NCBI RefSeq assembly: GCF_003463825.1 | Contig: NZ_QSDY01000010.1 | Location: 1 to 48,365 of the forward strand | Length of the DNA stretch: 48,365 bases | From: Veillonella sp. AM51-8BH | Lineage (GTDB): Bacteria; Bacillota; Negativicutes; Veillonellales; Veillonellaceae | Direction: 5' to 3' | Part shown: positions 6,759 to 14,293 of the stretch, piece by piece | How positions within the stretch are numbered: the stretch's first letter is position 1 | Layout of the letters: each line of letters starts with the position of its first letter | Made by a program: the position numbers and the translations under genes | Notes under the pieces: model-generated | What the model was told of the DNA's origin: nothing | The model's input: only the letters and a program-made list of their open reading frames with translations | Database searches by the model: none

Positions 6759-8111
6759 ATGGCTAAAAAATTAAGAATCTGCGAAACCGTTCTTCGCGAC
6801 GGTCATCAATCTATTTTGGCAACACGCATGCGTTACGAACAAATGGAACCAGTGCTTGGCCTTTTAGATGAAATTGGTTATGAAGCTCTTGAATGTTGGG
6901 GCGGCGCTACTTATGACAGCTGTCTTCGTTTCTTGAATGAAGATCCATGGGAACGCCTTCGTAAATTGAAATCCAATTTGAAAAACACTCCACTACAAAT
7001 GTTACTTCGTGGCCAAAACTTGTTGGGCTACAAACACTACTCTGATGATGTAGTAGAAGCATTCTGTAATGCAGCTGTAAAAAATGGTATTGATCGTATC
7101 CGTATCTTCGACGCATTGAATGACCCTCGTAACATGGAAGCTGCTATTAAGTACTCCAAAAAAGCAGGCGCACACGTTCAATCCGCTATGGTATACACAA
7201 TCTCCCCAGTTCATACAACTGAAAGCTTCTTGAAAGTAGCTGAAACATTGGTAGAAATGGGTACAGATTCCTTATGTATCAAAGATATGTCCGGTTTGTT
7301 AGGACCTGCTGATGCATATGATTTGGTTTCCACATTCAAAAAACGTTTTGGCGAATTGCCAATCGACTTGCACAGCCATTTCACTTGCGGTCTTGCAAGC
7401 ACTACATACTGGGAAGCTGCTAAAGCTGGCGTAGATATCATCGATACTGCTATCTCTCCATTCGCTCATGCAACTAGCCAACCAGCTACTGAAACTATGA
7501 TCGAAATGTTCAAAGGCACTGAATGGGATCTTGGTCTTGACCTTGATAAATACATTCCATTAGTTGACCACTTCCGTAAAGTAAAACAACAAATCGCTGA
7601 AGAATTCAACTTGAAACCAGCTAGTGATGTAATCCCAGCAGTTCGTCGTTACCAAATTCCTGGCGGTATGTTGTCCAATACTCAAAACCAATTGAACGAA
7701 ATGGGTATGGGCGATCGCTTCTTCGACGTTATGGATGAAATGCCACGCGTACGTGAAGACTTGGGTTACCCTCCATTGGTAACTCCAACATCCCAAATCG
7801 TTGGTACAATGGCTATGATGAACGTTATGATGGGCGACCGTTATAAAATGGTTCCTAACGAAGTTAAAGACCTTGTACGCGGTAAATACGGTGCGTTGCC
7901 TGGTAAAATTTCTGACGAAATCCGTCACACTATTATCGGTGATGAAGAACCTATCACTTGCCGTCCAGCAGATCTTATCGAACCTGAATTGGAAGGTTAC
8001 CGTCAAGATTTAGCTTCCAAAGGCTACAATGGTATCACTGACGAAGACGTATTGACTTATGCTATGTTCCCAGAAGTTGCTATTAACTTCTTCGATGCAA
8101 ATCGTCGTTAA
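6759..8111 (+). CDS. Biotin-dependent carboxyltransferase subunit (OadA/PycB/transcarboxylase 5S type)
   Basis: The ATG at 6759 follows TTGGAGGATTAAC. The 450-residue protein has the PYC/OadA TIM-barrel: ETVLRDGHQS at the start (metal Asp14), the carboxylated-lysine region CIKDMSG (Lys175) and the metal His pair DLHSHF (205/207), followed by the conserved DUF/PYC_OADA C-terminal domain. It stops before any biotinyl-Lys (AMKM) domain, so the biotin carrier must be a separate protein. In propionate-forming Negativicutes such subunits exchange CO2 between oxaloacetate/pyruvate and methylmalonyl-CoA or drive Na+ pumping. The reaction here (decarboxylase, pyruvate carboxylase B or transcarboxylase 5S) is unresolved. 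Codon use suggests high expression. Confidence 0.88.
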   Translation: MAKKLRICETVLRDGHQSILATRMRYEQMEPVLGLLDEIGYEALECWGGATYDSCLRFLNEDPWERLRKLKSNLKNTPLQMLLRGQNLLGYKHYSDDVVEAFCNAAVKNGIDRIRIFDALNDPRNMEAAIKYSKKAGAHVQSAMVYTISPVHTTESFLKVAETLVEMGTDSLCIKDMSGLLGPADAYDLVSTFKKRFGELPIDLHSHFTCGLASTTYWEAAKAGVDIIDTAISPFAHATSQPATETMIEMFKGTEWDLGLDLDKYIPLVDHFRKVKQQIAEEFNLKPASDVIPAVRRYQIPGGMLSNTQNQLNEMGMGDRFFDVMDEMPRVREDLGYPPLVTPTSQIVGTMAMMNVMMGDRYKMVPNEVKDLVRGKYGALPGKISDEIRHTIIGDEEPITCRPADLIEPELEGYRQDLASKGYNGITDEDVLTYAMFPEVAINFFDANRR

Positions 8112-8121
8112 TCCAAATATT

Positions 8122-8155
8122 AAAAGAGGATTCCTATGGAATCCTCTTTTTTTAT
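8122..8155 (+). terminator. Strong rho-independent terminator
   Basis: AAAAGAGGATTCC (8122-8134), loop TAT, GGAATCCTCTTTT (8138-8150), then more T. Perfect 13-bp stem. Confidence 0.88.
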
Positions 8156-8563
8156 GTATAATAAGGCAATTGAAATATATATGAGTAGGGGAACTGTTTT
8201 GATGTTAATAATATAAGGTAACAGAATTTATTTTTACAGATATAGCATTTTTATATTTAGAGATTTTATAAAAAATATAGAGAATATGAATAAGACGATA
8301 TAGAAGCTTATCTTTGATGTCCTAAAAATTACTTATAATATGTTGATATAAGTCACCCGGATGCGTGTAATTTATATTAAAAACTTAAGAATAGTAGATA
8401 ATAAAAAGGCATACTGACCATATGTAATAACTGCCAATTATAAACTAACAATGAAGAAAATATGAAAGTTAAATCACTTTTTTGAGCTTTTCACTTGCTT
8501 TAAGTATTAAAAATAGCGTAAACTATAAGAAGTATCTAATATTTATGATATTGAGGTAACCCT
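8156..8563. other. Intergenic region upstream of the sensor kinase
   Basis: AT-rich, with no ORF or remnant I can support. A possible promoter is TTGCTT near 8494 with TAAACT about 18 bases later, followed by GAGG before the GTG at 8564. Confidence 0.4.
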
Positions 8564-9903
8564 GTGAATTTACAAATACGGATTTGGATATCCAATGTTG
8601 TGCTCTTTGTAGTGCCTATTTTGATAGCAATTATCTTATTTTTGCTATACTTTACAGGTCTGCGCATATTGCTAATGCCGGTTACTATTTGCGTATTGAG
8701 CAGGAACAACAGTTTAAAAGTGTCAGTCGAATCACTGAAACAATTACCTTTTATGGTTTAGAAAACAACTTAATAGATAGCTTAGTAAAGCCTAGCTATA
8801 GCTTACTCGATCCGAAGGAAGTATATGTAGAAGTATTAGATCAAGGTAATATGGTGTACAGCTATGGTAATCCTCAAATCTATAGTGCCTCTGCTATTGT
8901 TGGTCTTATTGATGTAAACCCTGAATTACAAGGTATCGTATATCAGTCCAATAATACTTTCGTATATGAAATGAGGAAATACGATGGGCGTCATGCTTAC
9001 GTATATCATATTGCTATAAAGCGAGCTACTCATGGTAGTGACAGCTTGATGGAATCAGTTTCCTTCTATATTATTGTAGTGGCTATATTACTCTTTATTG
9101 TTACCTTCTTTGCTATTAACCGATTTGTTACACGCTTCATCATGATTCATGTTAAGAATATGACAAAATCGTTAGAAATGGCCAATCGTCAGATTGAAAT
9201 GGAACAGGAGCAACAAAAAGAGTTGTTAGCAGGGATATCCCATGATATCCGAACGCCGTTAACAGCTATTAAAGCCTATGCAGAAGGTGTTCGTGATGGT
9301 ATTGCACCAACAGAAGAGCAACAAAAACGTTATATGGGAATCATTTTGAAACGGGCTAATGATTTAGATTCTATGTTAGAGGAATTGTTCCTTATTACAA
9401 CTTTGAATTATAAGAAAGAGTCACGTCCATCTGAACGAATTGAACTCGGTCAATATGTACGTGATTTTGTTGAAGATCATTTGGCTCCTTATCAAACAAG
9501 AGGACTTGAAATCAAATTCCGTATAGCAGCTGAAAGTGCTTTTATTAATGCAAACCCACAATTGTTACAACGTGTTTTACAAAATGTGTTGAACAATAGT
9601 GCTAAGTATAAAATGGCCGATATTGGTCATTGTGTGATTGATGTAACTAGTGATGATGATTATGTATACTGTGTTATCAGTGATGATGGCCCAGGGGTAC
9701 CACCAGAATCTCTAGAGCGTCTAATGCGCCCGTTCTACCGTGTTGATTCGTCTCGTACGAACCCACAAGAAGGTAGTGGTCTTGGATTGTCGATTATTCG
9801 TCGAATTATGGAAATCTTTGAAGGCCGAGTTGTGATTGAAAATGTAAGACCACATGGTCTACGTGTTATATTAGAATTTCCTAAACAAGGAGAAGAATCA
9901 TGA
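8564..9903 (+). pseudogene. Sensor histidine kinase, single -1 frameshift in the N-terminal segment
   Basis: GTG 8564 begins a membrane segment (WISNVVLFVVPILIAIILFLLYFTG); the frame then breaks at about 8659. The -1 frame continues SAHIANAGYYLRIEQEQQ through the rest of the protein. One extra T (GGT-TCT) restores 446 residues: TM1, an extracytoplasmic sensor of about 115 residues, TM2 (FYIIVVAILLFIVTFF), HAMP-like linker, HisKA with phosphoacceptor GISHDIRTPL, and HATPase_c with DDGPGV and GSGLGLSII. The gene overlaps the response-regulator start by 4 bases (ATGA). The kinase core is intact, so a sequencing deletion is more likely than a dead gene. The ligand is unknown. Confidence 0.82.
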
Positions 9904-10589
9904 GTGAACATATCTTAATTATTGAAGACGATTTGGATATCGCCAATATTGAGCGTGATTATTTAATGGTGGCAGGTTATGATGTTACGATTATGACTAA
10001 TGGTACTGATGGTATTGAGGCTGCTTTAAATACTCCTGTAGACCTTATCATCCTTGATGTTATGTTGCCAGAAATGGACGGTTTTGAAGTTTGTCGTCAA
10101 ATTCGTGACAAGGTTCGCGTCCCAATTGTTATGGTAACAGCTCGTCTTGATGATATTGATAAAATCCGTGGCCTAGGTGTAGGCGCTGATGACTACATTG
10201 AAAAACCATTCTCTCCATCTGTATTGATTGCAAAAATCAAAGCTATGTTGGCGCAATATAAACGCTTAACAGAGCGTGATGCTATGGAAACTAATGCTAT
10301 TCAATCCGGTGAAATTCGTCTTGATCCTAAGATGATGAAAGTTTGGGTAAACGAAAAAGAAGTTCATCTTAAAAAGAAAGAATTCCAATTATTAGAATTT
10401 TTAATGCGTAATCGTGATATCGTATTTAGTAAAGAGGAATTGTACTCTCGCGTATGGGGTCTTGACTCTTACGGTGACTATGCAACTGTAGCAGTTCATA
10501 TCAACCGTTTACGTGAAGAAATTGAAGATAACCCATCCGATAGTAAACATATCATCACAGTGTGGGGTGTAGGTTATAAATTTGTTTGA
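9900..10589 (+). CDS. OmpR/PhoB-family response regulator
   Basis: A 229-residue regulator starting at ATG 9900, overlapping the kinase stop (ATGA). The receiver domain has the acidic pair IIEDD, phosphoacceptor Asp53 (LILDVMLPEMDG), Thr80 and Lys102 (YIEKPFSP). The C-terminal winged helix ends HINRLREEIEDNP...TVWGVGYKF, typical of OmpR/PhoB DNA binding to direct repeats. The kinase-first gene order is less common than regulator-first. Likely targets are the adjacent RNA locus and htrA, by proximity only. Confidence 0.93.
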   Translation: MSEHILIIEDDLDIANIERDYLMVAGYDVTIMTNGTDGIEAALNTPVDLIILDVMLPEMDGFEVCRQIRDKVRVPIVMVTARLDDIDKIRGLGVGADDYIEKPFSPSVLIAKIKAMLAQYKRLTERDAMETNAIQSGEIRLDPKMMKVWVNEKEVHLKKKEFQLLEFLMRNRDIVFSKEELYSRVWGLDSYGDYATVAVHINRLREEIEDNPSDSKHIITVWGVGYKFV

Positions 10590-10639
10590 TAACTGAAATA
10601 CGTTTTCACTTTGTACTCACGTTTTTGTTGGCTGTTGAT

Positions 10640-10918
10640 AAAATATGAGTTTAGAGAGAGTTATTATATAGATATAATCAAAGATTTAAAAATAGTTTAT
10701 ATACTTCCTTTGATAGTTTAGATATTCCATGTATACTTATTTAGGTAAGGCTGACGTTTGATTCTAGATAAGAAACAACTAAACTTCTCTCTCTTAATAA
10801 GTTCTCTCTCAACTTATCTAGATCACATATACTCTCTCTCAACAGTCCTTACACTCTCAAACTATATGCATAAAGGGCATTTGCTAGCGACGGCTAGTGA
10901 ATGCCCTTTATGTTTTAT
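10640..10918 (+). ncRNA. Candidate structured small RNA with CU-rich tracts
   Basis: A gene-free stretch with a possible -10 TATAAT at 10673-10678 and a strong terminator at 10869-10912. TCTAGATAAG (10763-10772) pairs with CTTATCTAGA (10813-10822) over 10 bp. A competing hairpin ATAAGTT-CTCTCTC-AACTTAT (10797-10817) puts CUCUCUC exactly in the loop. Two more CU runs lie at 10785-10795 and about 10831-10840. Repeated unpaired CU tracts complement purine-rich Shine-Dalgarno sites, the usual target of Firmicute regulatory RNAs. The 5' end, expression and function are all inferred. Confidence 0.5.
10869..10918 (+). terminator. Strong terminator ending the candidate RNA
   Basis: CATAAAGGGCATT (10869-10881) pairs with AATGCCCTTTATG (10900-10912), with an inner CTAGC/GCTAG extension, followed by TTTTAT. 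It lies 280 bases past the response-regulator stop. Confidence 0.85.
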
Positions 10919-11045
10919 ATGATAGCTTTATATAGAGCTTTTTGTTCGTGTCATTTCTCTAACATTGAATTGTTCTTGAAAGATCGCTAGATACATATTA
11001 TTTATAGAAATTAGATTTTTATTATAGATGTAATAAATTGTTATG

Positions 11046-11074
11046 TTGCAATGTAATGTCTTGCGTACTATAAT
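11046..11074 (+). promoter_or_regulatory. Sigma-70 promoter of htrA
   Basis: TTGCAA (11046-11051), 17-bp spacer, TATAAT (11069-11074). Two direct copies of AAAATTGATTTT (11085-11096 and 11099-11110) follow in the predicted 5' leader. Confidence 0.7.
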
Positions 11075-11146
11075 AGGTTCATCAAAAATTGATTTTATAA
11101 AATTGATTTTTATTAAATCATTAAGAAATGATATGAGGAGAAATGT

Positions 11147-12241
11147 ATGAATTTTTCAAAATATAAGAAATCAATTATAGCCTGTGTGCTAGCCCTTGGT
11201 ATTGGTGTAGGCGGTGGGTACTATTTCTTTGGTAGTCCTGTGACACATCAAACAACTGTGCGAGAACAAACAAAACAAAATAAACCGATTACAGATACAC
11301 GTAATACGTATGTGGTACAAGCGGCTAAAGAATCTGGTCCAGCTGTAGTAGGTATTACTACACAAGTTTTCCAAAAGGATATTTTTAACCGTACCATCTA
11401 TGCTGGAGAGGGTGTAGGCTCTGGCGTATTGATTGATAATGATGGACATATCGTAACAAATAATCACGTTGTAGCTGGTGCTAAAAATGGAGAGGTTACG
11501 GTATCTTTGTCTAATGGATCTACCGTCACAGGTACCGTTATCGGTACAGATGCTCAAACAGACTTAGCTGTTGTTAAAATTGATCCACCAAAGGATATTC
11601 AACCTATTAAAATTGGTGACTCTGATTCCTTGCAAGTAGGGGAACCGGCTATCGCCATTGGCAATCCTTTAGGTCTAGAGTTTAAAGGCTCTGTTACATC
11701 TGGTGTAATTAGTGCATTAGCACGAACTATCGATGATCAAGGTCAACGTTTCCCATTGATTCAAACAGATGCAGCTATTAATCCAGGTAACTCTGGTGGT
11801 GCTCTTATCAATGCAGATGGTGAATTAATCGGTATCAATAGTTCTAAGATCTCTAAAGAAGGCGTTGAAGGTATGGGCTTTGCCATTCCTATTAACTCTG
11901 CTATGACTGTTGTAGATTCTATTATTAAGAATGGTAAAGTTGTACGTCCTTATATTGGTGTATGGGCTGTAGATCGTCAAACAGCAGCACGTAACAATGT
12001 AAGTTATGAAGGCGAAGGCCTTCTCATTGTTCAACTTGATGCGAATGGTCCTGCAGCAAAGGCAGGTTTAGTAGAAGGAGATACAATTGCTCAAATTGAT
12101 GGCAAGGATATTAGTACATTATTAGAATTAAAAGAGCAAATTGACGCTAAGAGCCCTGGTGATACAGTTTTGGTATCCTATACTCATAATGGCAAAATGA
12201 AGAGTACACAGGTTAAATTAGGCCAAGCATCCTCAAATTAA
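11147..12241 (+). CDS. HtrA/DegP-type trypsin-like serine protease with PDZ domain
   Basis: The ATG at 11147 follows GAGGAGAAATGT. The 364-residue protein has an N-terminal membrane anchor (IIACVLALGIGVGGGYYF), a trypsin-like domain with catalytic His107 (TNNHVV), Asp139 (TDLAVV) and Ser216 (NPGNSGGAL), and one C-terminal PDZ domain from about residue 270. HtrA proteases degrade misfolded envelope proteins. It has its own promoter (11046-11074) and follows a two-component system and a candidate RNA. That layout recalls Firmicute systems in which a two-component regulator controls htrA (CssRS, CiaRH). Control by the neighbouring pair is inference. Confidence 0.93.
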   Translation: MNFSKYKKSIIACVLALGIGVGGGYYFFGSPVTHQTTVREQTKQNKPITDTRNTYVVQAAKESGPAVVGITTQVFQKDIFNRTIYAGEGVGSGVLIDNDGHIVTNNHVVAGAKNGEVTVSLSNGSTVTGTVIGTDAQTDLAVVKIDPPKDIQPIKIGDSDSLQVGEPAIAIGNPLGLEFKGSVTSGVISALARTIDDQGQRFPLIQTDAAINPGNSGGALINADGELIGINSSKISKEGVEGMGFAIPINSAMTVVDSIIKNGKVVRPYIGVWAVDRQTAARNNVSYEGEGLLIVQLDANGPAAKAGLVEGDTIAQIDGKDISTLLELKEQIDAKSPGDTVLVSYTHNGKMKSTQVKLGQASSN

Positions 12242-12325
12242 ATTCAGGTTATTCAAGATAAGTAAAGTCTCTTTATTATAAATAGATCTTATTTAGAAGA
12301 GATAAAGTACTTATTATATAAATAG

Positions 12326-12357
12326 AAAATCCTCATCCTATGGATGAGGATTTTTTG
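12326..12357 (+). terminator. htrA terminator, copy 1
   Basis: AAAATCCTCATCC, loop TAT, GGATGAGGATTTT (12342-12354), T-run. Confidence 0.85.
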
Positions 12358-12380
12358 ATATACGATGATATTTTAAATAG

Positions 12381-12412
12381 AAAATCCTCATCCTATGGAT
12401 GAGGATTTTTTG
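12381..12412 (+). terminator. htrA terminator, copy 2
   Basis: Identical hairpin displaced by 55 bases through the tandem duplication. Confidence 0.85.
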
Positions 12413-12560
12413 ATATACGATGATATTTGAAATAGATTTCAATAGAAATAATTTGAAATTAGCATAAATTTTGAAATTTTTTTATCTCTATAAAACTAGA
12501 GTTTATCTGTATTTGTTGGGTTTAAAAATAATAAATTTTAGTTTTGTAAAATATTTTTTT

Positions 12561-12599
12561 GCAAGGTACCTTGCATTACGAGGTACCTTGTGTTATTAT
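12561..12599 (+). promoter_or_regulatory. padR promoter with overlapping palindromic operator
   Basis: -35 TTGCAT (12571-12576), 17-bp spacer, -10 TATTAT (12594-12599). GCAAGGTACCTTGC (12561-12574) is a perfect 14-bp palindrome covering the -35, and AGGTACCTTG recurs at 12581-12590 inside the spacer. This is the expected layout for autorepression by the PadR protein encoded next. Confidence 0.65.
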
Positions 12600-12675
12600 G
12601 TATTTGTCAGTACATGATAGTGACCGTAAGAGAGCTTTCACATTGGCAGGTAGGCACAACCTAAAGGGAGGAACT

Positions 12676-13005
12676 ATGCAAGTTCAATTAAAAAAAGGTG
12701 TTATGGATATGCTTGTGCTAGCATTATTAACACAAAGTGATCGCTATGGATATGAAATCGTAAGCACCATTTCGGAGTATATTGAAATTTCGGAAGGAAC
12801 GATATATCCATTATTTAATAGATTAAAGAAAGAAAAGTATGTTGAGACCTATTTGAAGGAGTCCTCTACAGGACCATCTCGAAAATATTATCATATCACG
12901 ACTGATGGTCGTGCAGCATACAATAAGATGCGCCAAGAATGGGATGAATTTTCTGGTGTAATCAACATCCTGTTGAAAGGAGTCGACTATAATGAACAAA
13001 AATAG
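12676..13005 (+). CDS. PadR-family transcriptional regulator
   Basis: The start is ATG 12676, behind GGGAGGAACT; the frame open from 12559 covers the promoter and is not coding there. The 109-residue protein opens MQVQLKKGVMDMLVLALL and contains the PadR winged helix (RYGYEIV, EGTIYPLFNRLKKEKYVETY, GPSRKYYHITTDGR). PadR proteins repress small operons in response to phenolics, drugs or envelope stress. It overlaps the DUF1700 gene by 14 bases, an arrangement known for PadR-HAAS pairs. Confidence 0.93.
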   Translation: MQVQLKKGVMDMLVLALLTQSDRYGYEIVSTISEYIEISEGTIYPLFNRLKKEKYVETYLKESSTGPSRKYYHITTDGRAAYNKMRQEWDEFSGVINILLKGVDYNEQK

Positions 13006-13567
13006 CTTTTTAGAAGCACTGCGCAATATATTCAAAAAGGCCCATGTTGCTGATGTAGAAAGTATTATCGAGGTTTATGAAGAGCATTTTGCAGTAGGTT
13101 ATGAAAGAGGACTTACGGATAGCGAAATCATTAAATCTTTGGGCACTCCAGAGGAAATTTATGCGTCCTATGTAGATGCAGGTATTATTACAGATACATT
13201 AGGCCAAGATGGTGGTGAAAGTAAATCTGTTAATATGCAAGCAATCTATGCAAGATTTGATGATTATAAAGAACGTTTATTACCACAATTACCAGGTATG
13301 GCTAAAAAAGCATCCAAAACTTTGTTATCTGTTGGAAGTGCTTTGTCATATATTGTAGGGGTTTTAATATTTATCATTACGCCAGCTATCCTATATTTAC
13401 TTGGAAGCTCATGGCAACCGTTTGAGAATGTAACGGCATTTCCTGCATTATCATTGGTAACTTTAGTTGCACTTGGTGGTGTAGGTCTCTTTGGGGGCCT
13501 TACATGTATCTTTATTGGTATTGAACTTCGTGGTGTACGCGAACGTTATTTCAGCAATGTAGATTAA
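12992..13567 (+). CDS. DUF1700/HAAS-domain membrane protein
   Basis: A 191-residue protein overlapping padR by 14 bases. Residues 1-65 form the HAAS helix-rich domain (FLEALRNIF..., IIEVYEEHF, KSLGTPEEIY) found in proteins co-encoded with PadR regulators. Two membrane segments follow (ALSYIVGVLIFIITPAILYLL and VTLVALGGVGLFGGLTCIF). Proteins of this type are thought to relay envelope signals to their PadR partner. Its position in one operon with padR and a secreted Met/His-rich protein supports an envelope-stress role, but the signal is unknown. Confidence 0.85.
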   Translation: MNKNSFLEALRNIFKKAHVADVESIIEVYEEHFAVGYERGLTDSEIIKSLGTPEEIYASYVDAGIITDTLGQDGGESKSVNMQAIYARFDDYKERLLPQLPGMAKKASKTLLSVGSALSYIVGVLIFIITPAILYLLGSSWQPFENVTAFPALSLVTLVALGGVGLFGGLTCIFIGIELRGVRERYFSNVD

Positions 13568-13576
13568 GGAGGACCT

Positions 13577-13996
13577 ATGAGACGAATTATAATTGCTGCT
13601 ATTCTAACTGTAATCAGTGCTGTAGGGGTAGGTACATCATTTGCAGTAAATGATCTACCAAATTTTGGTGAATGGATGAAAACCAATGAACAACAGTTTA
13701 GAAAGCCACATAGACATGATGGTTCTAATATGCATATGGACCAACATATGATGGATGGAAATAATCAAATGATGCCTCAAAATGGTCTGGGGCCAAATAA
13801 TGGTCAACATATGTACCAAAATTGTCAAAACCAAATGATGGATGGTATGGGACGAAATAATGGTCAGTATATGCACTCAAATGGTCAAATGCCTCCGCAA
13901 GGTCAAATGCCAATGCAAGGCCAACCACCTCAACAACCTAATGGTAATGCACCACAACAAACTGAACAAGGTGCACCACAAACTACACAAAACTAA
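13577..13996 (+). CDS. Secreted Met/His/Gln/Asn-rich low-complexity protein
   Basis: The ATG at 13577 follows AAGGAGGACCT. A signal peptide (IIIAAILTVISAVGVGTSFA) precedes about 115 residues rich in Met, His, Gln, Asn and Pro. It contains many MxxM and HxxM-like groups (NMHMDQHMMDG, NQMM, QMPMQGQ). No folded domain is evident. Such composition occurs in periplasmic copper-binding proteins, but low-complexity spacers look similar. It is the third gene of the PadR operon. Confidence 0.75.
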   Translation: MRRIIIAAILTVISAVGVGTSFAVNDLPNFGEWMKTNEQQFRKPHRHDGSNMHMDQHMMDGNNQMMPQNGLGPNNGQHMYQNCQNQMMDGMGRNNGQYMHSNGQMPPQGQMPMQGQPPQQPNGNAPQQTEQGAPQTTQN

Positions 13997-13998
13997 CC

Positions 13999-14172
13999 AT
14001 ATTTTATGAGCCCCTTACTCTCATAAAATGATAGAGAACGTGGCCGTGAAAGTGCATTCATGGCCACCATAGAGCCACACACTCTATGTGATACATTCGT
14101 ATCAGAATCTCTCTCTTACACACAATAACTACACACAAACAAAAAGAGCTCCTTCGTGAAGGAGCTCTTTTT
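13999..14172 (+). ncRNA. Candidate structured RNA or structured 3' UTR
   Basis: Five hairpins follow one another: ATTTTATGAG/CTCATAAAAT, GTGGCC/GGCCAC, ATAGAG/CTCTAT, TGATAC/GTATCA, and the terminator at 14141-14172. An unpaired TCTCTCTCTTA lies between the fourth hairpin and the terminator. That 11-mer also occurs in the candidate RNA at 10640-10918. It begins 3 bases after the upstream stop, so a processed 3' UTR is as likely as an independent RNA. Confidence 0.5.
14141..14172 (+). terminator. Strong terminator of the PadR operon
   Basis: AAAAAGAGCTCCTTC (14141-14155), GT, GAAGGAGCTCTTTTT (14158-14172). Perfect 15-bp stem with T-run. Confidence 0.9.
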
Positions 14173-14258
14173 GTATCTGGTGATGAACGTTGATTGTATT
14201 TGATAGACTGGGAATATATTTATTAACTAATACTTTTATTAACTTAAATATTAAAAGA

Positions 14259-14286
14259 AAAGACCTATGCATATGCATAGGTCTTT
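14259..14286 (-). terminator. Terminator of pyrFE
   Basis: A 28-bp perfect palindrome (AAAGACCTATGCAT and its complement) 8 bases beyond the pyrE stop, followed on the minus strand by TTTCTTTT. Confidence 0.85.
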
Positions 14287-14293
14287 AGTCATT

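Larger units (their letters stand above)
12320..12429. repeat. 55-bp tandem duplication carrying a terminator
   Basis: Unit 12320-12374 is repeated at 12375-12429 with almost complete identity, and a few bases of a third copy (AAATAG) follow. Each unit holds a complete terminator hairpin. Confidence 0.9.

Noticed and set aside
8564..8761. Separate 65-aa membrane peptide at the start of the kinase
   Set aside because: Its first 30 residues are the missing TM1 of the kinase. A one-base correction joins the two frames, so it is not an independent gene.
10785..10860. Simple CT microsatellite
   Set aside because: The CT runs are separated by specific complementary stems and followed by a terminator, so structured RNA is the better explanation.
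13655..13928. Minus-strand ORFs opposite the Met-rich gene
   Set aside because: They mirror the low-complexity composition of the plus-strand gene and have no start signals.
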